A stretch of DNA of 38,102 nucleotides, from positions 1 to 38,102 of the forward strand of contig JBCBQC010000062.1 in NCBI GenBank assembly GCA_039820405.1. The letters run 5' to 3'. Source of the DNA: CALLVY01 sp937899855. Its GTDB lineage: Bacteria; Bacteroidota; Bacteroidia; Chitinophagales; Saprospiraceae. Made by a program: the position numbers and the translations under genes. The notes under the pieces are model-generated. The model was not told the DNA's origin and ran no database searches. It saw only the letters and a program-made list of their open reading frames with translations. Positions 26,101 through 36,500 of this stretch are shown here, piece by piece (positions within the stretch are counted from its first letter, which is position 1; each line of letters opens with the position of its first letter).

Positions 26101-29100
26101 CCATTCCCACTACTGCGGAACTTGCCGAGTTGGGCCTCAGTGCGGACGACTATTTTCGGCGCTACTACCTGAATGAGCTCGATCAAGTTTACTACAAGGC
26201 CTTCGTGAGCCTAACGGAAACCAGCCTCAGCAAGAGCGATTACATTGCGGGTTACGCTGAGCTTTTGAAGGGGGTGGGGCAGTATGGGGTGAACGGCCCC
26301 AATGGTCAGCATGCTTTTATCACCCTCAAGGGCGTACCCATTCAAAATCCGAGTTTTGGAGAACGGGTCCACCCTTTTCAGCGCTCGGCTCTGGAACACC
26401 TCAAACTCAACCGGTCCGATCTGGTCAACGGCTACGATCCCAACGAATCTGATCCCGGCAGCTTTGTCGATCAAGTGGCGAACATCATCGGGAGTATCTT
26501 TCAGTTTTTTGAGGACATCATGACCATGTCGATGGGTTTCAATCGCTTTGGGAAGCTACGGGGCTGGGGATCAGCGGTCTTCCTCGATGGGCGCTCGGTA
26601 CTGCGTCTGAACAATGGTACGGGCTTTATGTACGGTGGAGGGAGTCGGGTTAAAAAGTTGAGTATATCCAACGAGTGGACCTACGGGGCGGGCCCGGATG
26701 AGTATGGTCAACAGTTCGATTATACCACTACCGAAGGAGGACGCAAGATCAGCAGTGGGGTAGCGATTACGCCGCAAGGGGTAGGGGGGGAAGAAAGTGC
26801 CCTGCTGTATCCGGCCGACTATCGTCTGTCGACACCGCTCCGTTCTTCGCAAAACCTTTTTGTCGAAAAGCCGATGATGAAAGGCTACTATCCTGGCCCG
26901 AGCGTAGGCTACCGCAAGGTGACGGTCAAGAGCCTAGCTGATTTGATTCCGCAGGATATCGACAAAAGCTACGCCCCCATCACCATCCACGAGTTTTACA
27001 CCCACAAGGACTTTCCCGTCCGGGAATGGGAAACGGATTTGTCTTCGTCTTCTCCCATTTACGACTGGGCCATTTTTCCACCCTTTGGGAGTAAAATGAA
27101 AAAGCATACGGCGCGTTCCCAGGGCTACAGCATCGAGCTGAATAATATGGCGGGTCAGATGAAGTCGATCACCCGCCGTACCTATCCCACTGGCCCCGAC
27201 GACGACGGTATCCTCATCAACCGATCGGAATACCTCTACCGCACCGAAGAGCCTTACAGTAGCGAAACGGCTAACCGATTGTCCAACGAAGTTCCGATCA
27301 TCCAGCCGGACGGTACGATGGCCCTGGGAGTCATCGGACAAACCCACGATATCTTTCACGATTTTAACGAAAATGCCTCTAAGGGGAACCAGTACGGTGC
27401 GGACTTAAACATTGACTACCTCCAAGTAGGGATCATCCCCATTATCGTCCCGACGCTTTACCCCATCATCAACATCAACGAAAGTTCCCTTCGTACGGCA
27501 GTAACCCATAAGGTGATTTACAAAACGGGCTTGCTCGATCGCGTAGAGGTGACCGATGGCCTTTCCACCATCAGTACCAAAAATATTGCTTACGATCCCG
27601 TGACGGCGCGTCCCGTTTTGACCCGAACCACCAACGAGTTTAAAGACTATCTGTACAATTACGTCGAGCCCGCCTACTGGAAATACGATGACCCCAGCAC
27701 GGGTGGCATGGCCGGTGTATACCGCAACCTCGACCTGGAGATCGAAAACGCTACGATGAATGGATCGACGATCAATTTTTCGAATGCACTGAGTACCCAC
27801 CTGGTAGGGGATGAGTTGTGGGTACAGTACGCCGGCACAAATGGCGAGAAAGTATACGTTACCGCCGTTTCCGCCTCCGGGATAAGTGTACAACGCCCCG
27901 ACGGTGCCCTTCCTACCTACAGTGGCCCGGTGACCCTGACTACCATCCGCTCGGGAAATCGGAACCAGCTGACGGCCACGGCAGCGACCACCAACTTTCG
28001 GGGAGCTTCTTCTACCGGAAGTACGGATGCTTACAACTTTCTCGGTCGCAACAACCACATCCTGAGCACCGGGGTTTCCACCTACCAACAAGATTGGGCC
28101 AGCGCGGCCTGCAATGAGTATTACGTTCCCGATAATGAGGACGATCCCTGTAGCGTGGCAAACACCTTATTGGCCCTGCTCAACGACATTGCCGATCCCA
28201 ATATCGGTCCTCCGATCAATAACGACATGACTCACCTGCACGCAAATTTGTACAACCTGTACCCCCAAAGCATGAGTGAAGACATCTGGCCCAATCCCGC
28301 GGACTACTGGCCGTACTACAACCCCGACCTCTACGAGCCGGAGGATCCCTATCCCGCCTTGGTCCCCAACGAGCTGCACATAGTCTTTAAGGACTGCTCC
28401 GACTGCTACGGGGGCTGTGACATCCGTTTGCTGGCCCAGAACGTGCCGACCAATTTTGACTGGGAAGACGTCAGAGCCGTTACGGCCTTGTGGCGAACCG
28501 ATCTCAACGATCCCTACCAGTTTAACGTCCTCGTACAGGATGCGGCGGGCAATAATTACACCGCGGTAAGTACGCTGAATACCTGTTACGAAATTTGTAT
28601 CGACGATGGCTCGGGGCTCCATCAAGGTACGCCGGAGGTGGCCCAGGGGCGCCGGCGGTCGAGTGCCGCCGCCACGACCAGTGTTTGCGATTACGTACCG
28701 GAAGATTGTAGTGTCGACGCCAATGCCAATCCCTTCGTCAGTGGCAATAAGGGGGCTTGGCGGATGCACGAAAGTCACGCCTTTAAAGTGCCCCGCAAGT
28801 ACGAGGGGGACTACAACGGCCAAGCTCGCCTGAGGGAATTTGGGGCCTACCGGACCTTCGTTCCTTTTGATTGGGGGACGGGGGCCAATAATGCAGCCAA
28901 TGGTTGGGTCCGGTCTCGGGAGATCACCCGTTACTCGCCACACGGTGAAATTACGGAGGAAAAAAACGCCTTGGAAAATTACTCCGCGGCGCAATACGGG
29001 TACAACCAGCAGTTGGCCGTAGCGGTGGGGCTGAATATGCAGCAGCGCGAAATTGCGTTTGACAACTTTGAGGATTACGATAAGGATTGTACGGACCACT

Positions 29101-29738
29101 TCCGTTTCACCAACGCCCAGCACTTGGTCAATGTGGTGACCGATGAGGCACATACGGGTAAGCACAGCTTGCGCGTCGCCTACGATGAGGAAGGTCCCTT
29201 TGTGGTCAAGTATTTGCCCGGGGAAGGCGACCCGGGCTGTCGGGGTACCTTCCGGCCAGTCCCCGGGGAGCGCTACTTGCTCAGTGCTTGGGTGAAGGAG
29301 ACCGAAGGAGGGCAGGACATTCGCAATACCACCCAGTACGACAAGGCCACACTGCGGATTCAGTTTTGCGACGGAGCGCCTACGGTGCTTCCCGACATCA
29401 AGGCCAGTGGCGTCATCATCGACGGTTGGCAACGCGTGTATTCCGAATTTACGGTACCTGCCAATGCGGAATATTTTGAGCTGCGTCTGCTGAACGAAGC
29501 CAGTAGCGGCAGTCGCTTGGTTTACTTTGACGATCTTCGAATGCATCCCTTTCACGGTAACGTCAATGCTTACGTTTACGATCGGGAGACCTACAAGGTC
29601 GCCGCCACGCTGGACGAAAACAACTACGCCACCTTTACCATCCGCGATCAGGAGGGGGTTGTGGTGAAGTACAATTTGGAGACGGAAGAAGGTATTGTGA
29701 CCATCAACGAGGGGACTCGTCACCTCAAACCCAATTAA
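23142..29738 (+). CDS. Giant secreted protein with SpvB/Tc-like head and jelly-roll domain (RHS partner)
   Basis: The 2198-residue protein begins with a hydrophobic signal (about residues 10-32). Residues about 40-115 show the opening typical of RHS/Tc and SpvB proteins: DMVNLYTGDFTYNIPL, then GSWVGLGWNLNVGAINR. The middle contains several Asp/Asn/Tyr-rich beta regions, but I see no clear YD-repeat array and no RHS core. A cysteine-rich stretch at about 1660-1870 (including CSDCYGGC) is followed by a jelly-roll, CBM-like domain at about 1967-2137 (AHTGKHSLRV, YLLSAWVKE, YFDDLRM). The end (NYATFTIRDQEGVVVKY, GIVTINEG) resembles a YD-like unit. It starts one base after the lipoprotein stop and is followed after nine bases by a LolA-like gene. 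It may be the shell half of a split RHS/Tc toxin. Confidence 0.82.
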   Translation: MRLVHLRHYKKSLVATLLFPLLASLFPTQLLAITSGPAQEEFANFEPAQTTDMVNLYTGDFTYNIPLMNVPGPNGGYPINLFYNSGVGSDDAGSWVGLGWNLNVGAINRQLRGLPDDFDGDVVKQEMHLRRNFAVGIDVPKARRELFGFDVTPPTKWGGQIYYNNYRGLGYRVSANFGIAGFLNIGVSYDAQGGIGIDPTVSLSGEFDAIGAGLKFSTAYNSRRGLQGITLQTSLNYNTKYSKLGKTAKFTYGGTSSLTFGFASGVPDISVPTRTTHIDFDLGFATGYQWPLFNVNRWGNWKGFAEWSRVRNGGKDSRRAFGYLYTQNADGNDYKDFSRTGLAYSKKVPNLSTAAYTYDPLIVTGLGVGGQFRPYRSRVEILNTTKQVSRTDGHRINLEFAAGVGPSMHIGLGYAYTDGEQYSGPWRDGIPASLLDPTNDNTTSTFFQDAYYQRFGEQSGYLTGSDNQLEAWQGSEPLRPDLIKGSNSYRVDNGARFVNEKTGASLDADDYTTSLALGARTNRTPKADYLQRLTESQAAQYGFSRNLKYLSRSSISGEVIEKQKFLPGPDPNSGKISEIIVNKDDGFRYVYGLPALNHKQVDAAFNVYPPYVDENGNSASGDTNTDLIQASGHTNNDASNQYESKKTLPKYAHSWLLTHIASPDYQDLTGDGMTADDPGSWMQFHYFRTTTTHDKYKWREPYAGASFAEAQKSNPADDMASYIYGEKDLFYLDKVETATHLAVFEVSPRDDATGVNDEANGGIATVGNGNKMYRLDRIKLYVKNVDGSWPDLATTTPIQTAVFNYADPYDQASIATLCDGIPSSELGVGKLTLAEVYLTSEQSHRGSLSPYRFYYGPDDAQHNPDYERRNRDRWGNYQNNTGLYPTSYPFVDFPYTNQYGPPNADAWQLQEITLPTGGKIKVDYEADDYAYEMDKPATQMFDIIGVGADPSGGGIIHNRFNGATGAFDLTNNDGNGNYRVYLHLSTPIPTTAELAELGLSADDYFRRYYLNELDQVYYKAFVSLTETSLSKSDYIAGYAELLKGVGQYGVNGPNGQHAFITLKGVPIQNPSFGERVHPFQRSALEHLKLNRSDLVNGYDPNESDPGSFVDQVANIIGSIFQFFEDIMTMSMGFNRFGKLRGWGSAVFLDGRSVLRLNNGTGFMYGGGSRVKKLSISNEWTYGAGPDEYGQQFDYTTTEGGRKISSGVAITPQGVGGEESALLYPADYRLSTPLRSSQNLFVEKPMMKGYYPGPSVGYRKVTVKSLADLIPQDIDKSYAPITIHEFYTHKDFPVREWETDLSSSSPIYDWAIFPPFGSKMKKHTARSQGYSIELNNMAGQMKSITRRTYPTGPDDDGILINRSEYLYRTEEPYSSETANRLSNEVPIIQPDGTMALGVIGQTHDIFHDFNENASKGNQYGADLNIDYLQVGIIPIIVPTLYPIININESSLRTAVTHKVIYKTGLLDRVEVTDGLSTISTKNIAYDPVTARPVLTRTTNEFKDYLYNYVEPAYWKYDDPSTGGMAGVYRNLDLEIENATMNGSTINFSNALSTHLVGDELWVQYAGTNGEKVYVTAVSASGISVQRPDGALPTYSGPVTLTTIRSGNRNQLTATAATTNFRGASSTGSTDAYNFLGRNNHILSTGVSTYQQDWASAACNEYYVPDNEDDPCSVANTLLALLNDIADPNIGPPINNDMTHLHANLYNLYPQSMSEDIWPNPADYWPYYNPDLYEPEDPYPALVPNELHIVFKDCSDCYGGCDIRLLAQNVPTNFDWEDVRAVTALWRTDLNDPYQFNVLVQDAAGNNYTAVSTLNTCYEICIDDGSGLHQGTPEVAQGRRRSSAAATTSVCDYVPEDCSVDANANPFVSGNKGAWRMHESHAFKVPRKYEGDYNGQARLREFGAYRTFVPFDWGTGANNAANGWVRSREITRYSPHGEITEEKNALENYSAAQYGYNQQLAVAVGLNMQQREIAFDNFEDYDKDCTDHFRFTNAQHLVNVVTDEAHTGKHSLRVAYDEEGPFVVKYLPGEGDPGCRGTFRPVPGERYLLSAWVKETEGGQDIRNTTQYDKATLRIQFCDGAPTVLPDIKASGVIIDGWQRVYSEFTVPANAEYFELRLLNEASSGSRLVYFDDLRMHPFHGNVNAYVYDRETYKVAATLDENNYATFTIRDQEGVVVKYNLETEEGIVTINEGTRHLKPN

Positions 29739-29747
29739 TATTTACGT

Positions 29748-30485
29748 ATGAAATCGATCACTATTTTGTTGAAATATACGACGGCGCTACTGTGGGGGAT
29801 CTGTTGGCTGGTGGGCCCCGCTGCCCTGGCCCAATCTCCCCGCGAGGTCTTTGAAAGTGCTTTTGATAAGTACGGCGATTTGGAGCATTTGTCCTTGGAT
29901 ATGGAAGCCTTTTCCTTTGTCGAACGGGACAGTCCTCAGGGAACGTTGGTTTTTCAAGGTTCCTTTAAAAAGCGGGGGAAGGCCTTCTACTCCAAAGCCT
30001 GGGAAAGGGAAATGATCGTCAACGATAATCGGATGCTGGTGGTCAATCACGACGAGCAAAACATCGTGCTCGGTCGGGCTCGGGGACTGGAAAAGGAGGC
30101 CCTGGGTTTCCCTCGGTTTACCATTGACTCCTTGGTAGCCCGGGGTGGAAAGTTTGAATATCTGGGCTTGGAAAATGGGGAGCAGCGTTACCGCTTGAAG
30201 GCTCCCGATGCCATGATTTACGAAACCGACGTCTTCATCAATGCCGATGGCTTGGTCACCCGGATGGTGTATCACTATCAGGAATTGGCCGAGGCACAAC
30301 CGGCCATGGCTAAGCTAGAGATTTACTACCGCAACATCAGCTTTCAACCCCCACTGGCGATCTTCTTTGACGAATCCAAGTTTTTGCTCCATTCCAAAAC
30401 TGGGACACTGGTGGCGGCACCGCGCTACCGGGCTTATACCGTTCGAGAAGTGGATTACGCCACCTTTTCGGAATCGTCCTTTTGA
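29748..30485 (+). CDS. LolA-like secreted protein
   Basis: The 245-residue protein has a signal peptide ending in AALAQS. The mature sequence has the outline of the LolA/LolB half-barrel: an N-terminal helix (SPREVFESAFDKYGDL) and successive beta strands including FKKRGKAFYSK, MIVNDNRMLVVNHDEQN, YRLKAPDAMIYETDV and a late MVYHYQ strand. LolA carries lipoproteins through the periplasm; this family is broad in Bacteroidota and often of unknown role. Placed nine bases after the giant gene and before the RHS gene, it may carry one of the operon's products. The fold is likely; the function is not established. Confidence 0.7.
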   Translation: MKSITILLKYTTALLWGICWLVGPAALAQSPREVFESAFDKYGDLEHLSLDMEAFSFVERDSPQGTLVFQGSFKKRGKAFYSKAWEREMIVNDNRMLVVNHDEQNIVLGRARGLEKEALGFPRFTIDSLVARGGKFEYLGLENGEQRYRLKAPDAMIYETDVFINADGLVTRMVYHYQELAEAQPAMAKLEIYYRNISFQPPLAIFFDESKFLLHSKTGTLVAAPRYRAYTVREVDYATFSESSF

Positions 30486-30547
30486 ACCGTTTTCAGTTGC
30501 CCCAAGCTTTTTTGATCTGAGTCCTAAAAATTAAGAATTTACTGGCT

Positions 30548-33500
30548 ATGTTACCATTATCCAAAGTTACCATCCTCCTGTTCTCGCTTTTCCTCTGTGC
30601 CCAAACCACCTTCGCCGGGAACGACCTTTACCACACGGCACTCCGGGGCTCGGCCATCGCCCTCAACAGTAGCGTCGATGCCAAAGACGTTTGGTACGAC
30701 TACATGCAATCCAATTCGGATTGGTACAATTATGCGGGGGGCGCCCTCGATTACAACCAACGTTTTGTCAACTTCCGGTCGACCGGTCGGGTCCGCTTCC
30801 AGTACGACGGTACCGAGCACCTCTTGTACACAACGCCTTGGGAGGTCATCCTGACTTATCGGGTCCGGGCCTACGCGGCGGATGGGAGCTTGCTGGAAGA
30901 TCGCAGCGATCAATTGACGCTCACCTACGACCCCGCCTACAACGCGACCCACGTTGACATCGCGGTCAATGAGTATCCCGGTGCCCACCGTTTGATCGTC
31001 GACCTGACCCACTTGTGCGGGCAGCCCAATGGACAGCTCAGTCTAGCCAATGACTTTATCCTAGAAGGGAGCATCGAGGTGGATCGTTTTTACACTTTAA
31101 ACTACGACGTCCCCCTGCTATCGAATCACCGCCTGTTGGATAACGATGCCAGTGGTGCCAATACGACCATTCAGTTCTACTGGTCCTTTACCGAGGGGGC
31201 GGAACAATACGAACTCCAGTACCTCCACGTGAGTGACGTACTTATCAATGGGCAGGACCCCGTCGACCAGTTGGATTTTGCGGAGGCTACTCGGATACAA
31301 ACCTCCTCCCAAGAATTCCGTTTGATTCCGGCTTACGAGACCGGAAGTATTTTTTACCGGGTCCGTCCATTGGGGCGGCACGGCAACAATTTTAAGTTTG
31401 TACAAGTAGGGGAGTGGTCCGCGGTTCAGGAGTTGGTGCTGGATGAGGCTTTGTTGTCGGGCGTGGATTTGCTCAGTTACGAAACCGGACACAATTGGTC
31501 TCACCGGATGAACCACCAGGGGGAGGGGAAATACGAGGCGACGGCCAGTTTCTTCGACGGCCTGGGGCGATCGCGCCAGACGGTCCGTTACGATCAGGAA
31601 AACCAGCTGGCCCACGTTCAGGAGTCGATGGTCGACTACGAGGGGCGGCCCGCCGTTGCGGTAATCCCCACCCCGGTGGTCCCGGCTACGATGAGCGCCA
31701 GCAACCTGGACGAGGAATCCTACCTCAAGTTTTACAACGACTATACCCTCGCCCACGGGACCAATCTTCCCTTTTCCGAAATTCACTTTGATTTGGACAG
31801 CAACCGGGACGCCCCCCTGGGTTTGGACGCCACGCAAGCGGAAAAGGCCGGGAGTTATTTCTCTACCGCCAACCCGCTAAAAGACTACGCGCACCACCGC
31901 TACCTCGCCGATGGCGCTACGGGTGGCAATGGTGCGTTTACCTACACCCGCACCCTTTACGATCATTTTGGACGGGTCAAAGAACGCACCGGCGTCGGGG
32001 AGGATTACCACCTGGGCTCCGGCCACACCACGAAGTACTACTACGGGACGCCGAGCCAACAAAAACTCGATCGGCTATTCGGCACCGAGGTGGGCTACGC
32101 CGAACACTACCGCAAACGGATGACCCAGGACCCGAACGGGCAGTTGACGGTGAGCTACGAAAAATTGGATGGCCAAGTCATTGCGACCGCCCTGGTGGGC
32201 TACGTCCCTACCGTCAACGTCGAAGGGACTGATATTCCCCTGTTGGATGAGGTGAGTACGGCAGATGGAATCATCGGCAACTTGACCGAGGAATTGGGTA
32301 CCCACAACCGCTATCTCGAAGGAGAAACCGCCTGGGAGCTGTTGTACACCAAACTCGTCAGTACGCCCGGCCCCTATCAGTTCGACTATGATCTTGACCT
32401 GACTGGGGCGCAGTACGCCACCAATTGTGGGGGTAATTCCTTTAGTGCCGATTGTCAATACGAGCTGGACATCGAACTGATTGATCCCGATGGGCAAGCC
32501 CTGGCCTTTGCGGGGACCTTCACGGCTACGGTCCTCGACGTCAATGGCAATCCTACGCTATCGGTTGATCAAAATTCCTTTCCGGTAGTGGTGACTTACG
32601 GTACCGATTACGACCTGAGCTTTAGCGCGAATTTTGGGGAAGTGGGCAATTACACCATCCGCAAGACGCTGCGCCTAATCAATGCGGAATCCGCGCTGGC
32701 CGCCTACACCACCTTCGTGAGCGACCCCGCCTCTGGCTGTGCGACCAGCGGAAGTATTGTATCGGAATGCGATGAGATCATTGTGGCGGTGGAGGAGAAC
32801 TACGTTCCGGGAAATGGAGAAGATTGCTCCAGTTTACTGGACATCTTTAAGGCAGATTTAAGTCCGGGAGGACAATACTTCGATAACCTCATCAATGGGG
32901 TGGACGATCCCACCGCCATCAACGATTGGCTACGGGGCATCAACTACGCGGGCCCCAATGTGCTGGCACCGGACAACAGCTTGGTGAACACCGCCGACTT
33001 TCTGGAGTTGGAAGCGGTTGTGGAGGCGGTTAACGAGGAGAATATTTGGTTCAGTACGGTCGCCGATGGTTGGGCGGGATTTCGAGAATACTGGTACTTG
33101 CCCGAGGTTCAGGAACACCTCCACGGCACCGGGCCGGCGGATTGGGGTTTGTACCGTTACCACCCCGAGTACGGCCACTACGAGTGGTGTCTGGATCTGC
33201 AAAACAGCGTAGCACCGGGTGGGCAAACCAGTGCGGCATTTGACCAATCGCTGTTGACTTACAACAGTGGTTTCGATACTTGGATCAGTGAATTGGCTAG
33301 TACCAACTGTCCGTCTCCCACGGTCAATTACGCCCTAGTCAATGCCGATCCTTACTTTGCGAGTAGTCTGGGCAGTCGCCCCGTCAATGGGGATGGGCTC
33401 AACGGTCAGGAATTGATGCGTGACCTCTTGTGTACTTACCCCGAGCAATCCTTTCAGTCCCTGCCCACCAATACGATGTGGGCGGCGGCGGTTGAGGCTG

Positions 33501-36500
33501 CCAACCAACAAAACGGCGGCAGTTCCACTACGGCCGAACGCTGGGAGGTTTTTGCCAGTTACTACGTCCAGCAAAAACGCCGGGTGATTAATTTACAAAA
33601 GAAGAATCCTTGCGATTCGGAGCGGTACAGTCCCTTTCTCTTTGACGCGGCTACGCCCACCGACCCTGCCGATATGGTAGCCGATTTGCCACGCGACCAC
33701 GCTTTCAATTACTGGGGCAACGCTACCTACGACCTGGGTAGTGGCACCACACCGACCAGCGGTCTTCACCCGGTCTATGCCGATTGGGACGCTAGCTGTG
33801 GGGTACAGACCAGCAGCATCGCGCGGGTGAGTGTGCTACTGGATGAGTGGAGCTACGGGGACAACGAGCAGTTGCGCGTCATGGACGAGCGGGCCGAAGG
33901 TTTTGCGATTCGCATTCCCGATATGGAGCAGGTGGCTCAGGACTTGGTGGACGACGGCGCGAACGATGGTATCCTGGGGGAGAACGACGATTGGGATGAA
34001 TTGGGTCAAATGATCAACACGACTAATCCTTGCGTGGCCGGAGCTTCGGTACTGATCGATTATCCCACTCCCTTCGTGGCCTATCCCACCACCGCCGCCA
34101 ATATCCTCCTCCAAATTCAACGGACCATCCGCTACTGGGACCAAACCAGCACGCCAGCGGACTGTATCGTCATCAACAGCGATCCGTCGAGCTGTTCCAA
34201 CGGCGTAGACGGTACGGCGATCTACTATTCGATGGAAGACTTCTACTGGGCCAATCCGGATTTCTTCGACTGCATGGTTGCCACGGTCAACGACTACGTA
34301 TCGGTCCCCTACGATTTTGTAGCCACTCATACACCTACCCACTTCGTCATCACCAGTCCGAGCCACGGCGATTTGATTCCCAACGGAGCGATTTTTAGTA
34401 CTTACAACGACTGTACGACTTGTGTGGGTAACCTTAGAAATCGGTCGGCTGGGGGAGAAGAAATGGAAGGCTCGCGGCGCCAATTTGATGGCCGGTCCGA
34501 TTGGCGTACGCCGAGTGGGGAGGAGACCAAGGCCCGTACCCGGGCGGGGGCTAGCCCGCTGGGGGCCTGTTACGAATTTTGGAATCCTTGCGATCAGATC
34601 ATTCCCCACTGCTTGTGTGAGGACCTGAGTGGGGCGGCGGGACTGACGGCGGGGGGCACGGCCGTGGAGATTGCCGCGCTTTACGCCCTGGAGTACGGAT
34701 CGACTGCGGCGGCTTGGGAGCCCTTTGTGGAGGAATTGATGAGTCAGTGCAATACCATCATTTACAACGCATTCGCCAGCGATGCGGCACAGGTAGACGC
34801 CGTGGCCCTCATCGAAGACCTGGCGGATGGGGTCGTGGATTTGCCCAGCAGTCCCAACCACCCCGCCCCCATCGTACTCGACTGTTTTACCAACGAGCCC
34901 CCCCCTTGCGATGAAGCCCAAACGATTGCCGACTACTACAACGAAGCCATCGGCGAGGATGCGATCGGTGCCCTATTGGAGGAATTCCCTTTTGCGTACG
35001 CCAACACCTGTCTGAACTCCCAAACCCCTCCCGATGATTTGTCGATGAGCTACGTGGATCGCGAGTATCACTTTACCCTTTACTACTACAGCGCCGAGGG
35101 CAACCTCTACGCCACGGTACCACCGGAGGGCGTCCGCCCCATCAGCGGTACGGACCCCACGGTATTTGACCAGATTGCGGCGATTCGGGACAACGGGTGG
35201 GGGAGCGTTTATGAGGTGCCGGTGCACCGGCGGAACCCGGAGCGGGATGACCAATTCATGACGGTCAACCATTACGATTCTTACGACAATTTCACCGAGA
35301 CTAGGCATCCCGATCACCAAGGCTTTACCCTGGCCAATGACGGCTACCGGGAATCGGGTGCAACGGAATACTTGTACGATGATATTGGGCAACTTCGGTT
35401 CTTCCGCGATCCTCAGCAAGCCTCCGAGGGGAAGGTGACTTACGCCAAATACGATGCACAAGGCCGGGAGATAGAGACGGGAGAATTTTATTGGCCAACT
35501 GGTTTTAACTTCTTGGAACAGCAGGTCAATGATCCTACCTTTCCGCTGGCTAGCGAGCACGCTCTGGAGGAGATTACCCAAACTTACTACGACGAAGTCA
35601 GTGGTGCCAGCCCCGGTAGTCAGACCAATCTGAGGAATCGGATCGCGAAGCAGCAGTACTACGAGGCGGAATCGGTACTGGAGCACGCCACGTATTATTC
35701 GTACGACATTTTTGGAAACGTTCGTAGTTTGTGGCAAGAAGATTTTAACGTGATTAGTACCGATGGCTTTCGCAAGCGGTTGGATTACGAGTACGATCAA
35801 GCCTTTCGATTGTTGGAGGAGGTCCATTACCAAAGTGGGCAATCGGATGCTTACCACCATCGCTATTGCTACGACGCCAATAATCGACTTACTCGGGTGC
35901 TCACCAATTCTGCAGGAGGGATTTGGGAGGAGGACCGACGTGCTTTTTATCGCTTTGACGACTTGATCGCCAGAGCGGAGTTGGGCGATTATAAAGTACA
36001 GGGTTCTGATTTTTCCTACACCCTACCGGGTTGGTTAAAGGGAGTAAATTCCGCCACCCTCCAGTCCGAACGCGATCCGGGTAACGACGGGGCTACGAGT
36101 ACCTCAGATCCCTACAATCAACTACACCGTTGGATGGCCAGAGATGCTTGTGGAACTTCGCTGTACTACCACGCCGACGATTACCAATCGATTAAAGACT
36201 TCAGTCAGGTCAATCATTTTTACACCGATCTGCCTTCCCAAAATGGCCTGTCCTACGATGCCTTTGAGGGGAGTCCCATCGTAGGATTGTACGACGGTAA
36301 TATCACGGCGCAACAAACAGCGTTGACTGGTGAAAATGGGACCCTGATGGACTACGTAGTAAAAGGCTATCGTTACGATCAAGCAATGCGCCTGACCACT
36401 GCGAAAACGGCAATGGAAGCCGCCAGCAATTCGGGAAGTAACACCGTACTGAGTGCCAACTACTGGGATGAGGATAGTGGTTCGACTGATGATTACCTGG

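Noticed and set aside
28167..29723. 518-codon open frame on the minus strand
   Set aside because: It is wholly antisense to the end of the 2198-residue giant gene, including its jelly-roll domain, and has no recognisable domain or signal.
33836..34921. 361-codon open frame on the minus strand
   Set aside because: It is antisense to the RHS gene, whose plus-strand frame is continuous through this region.
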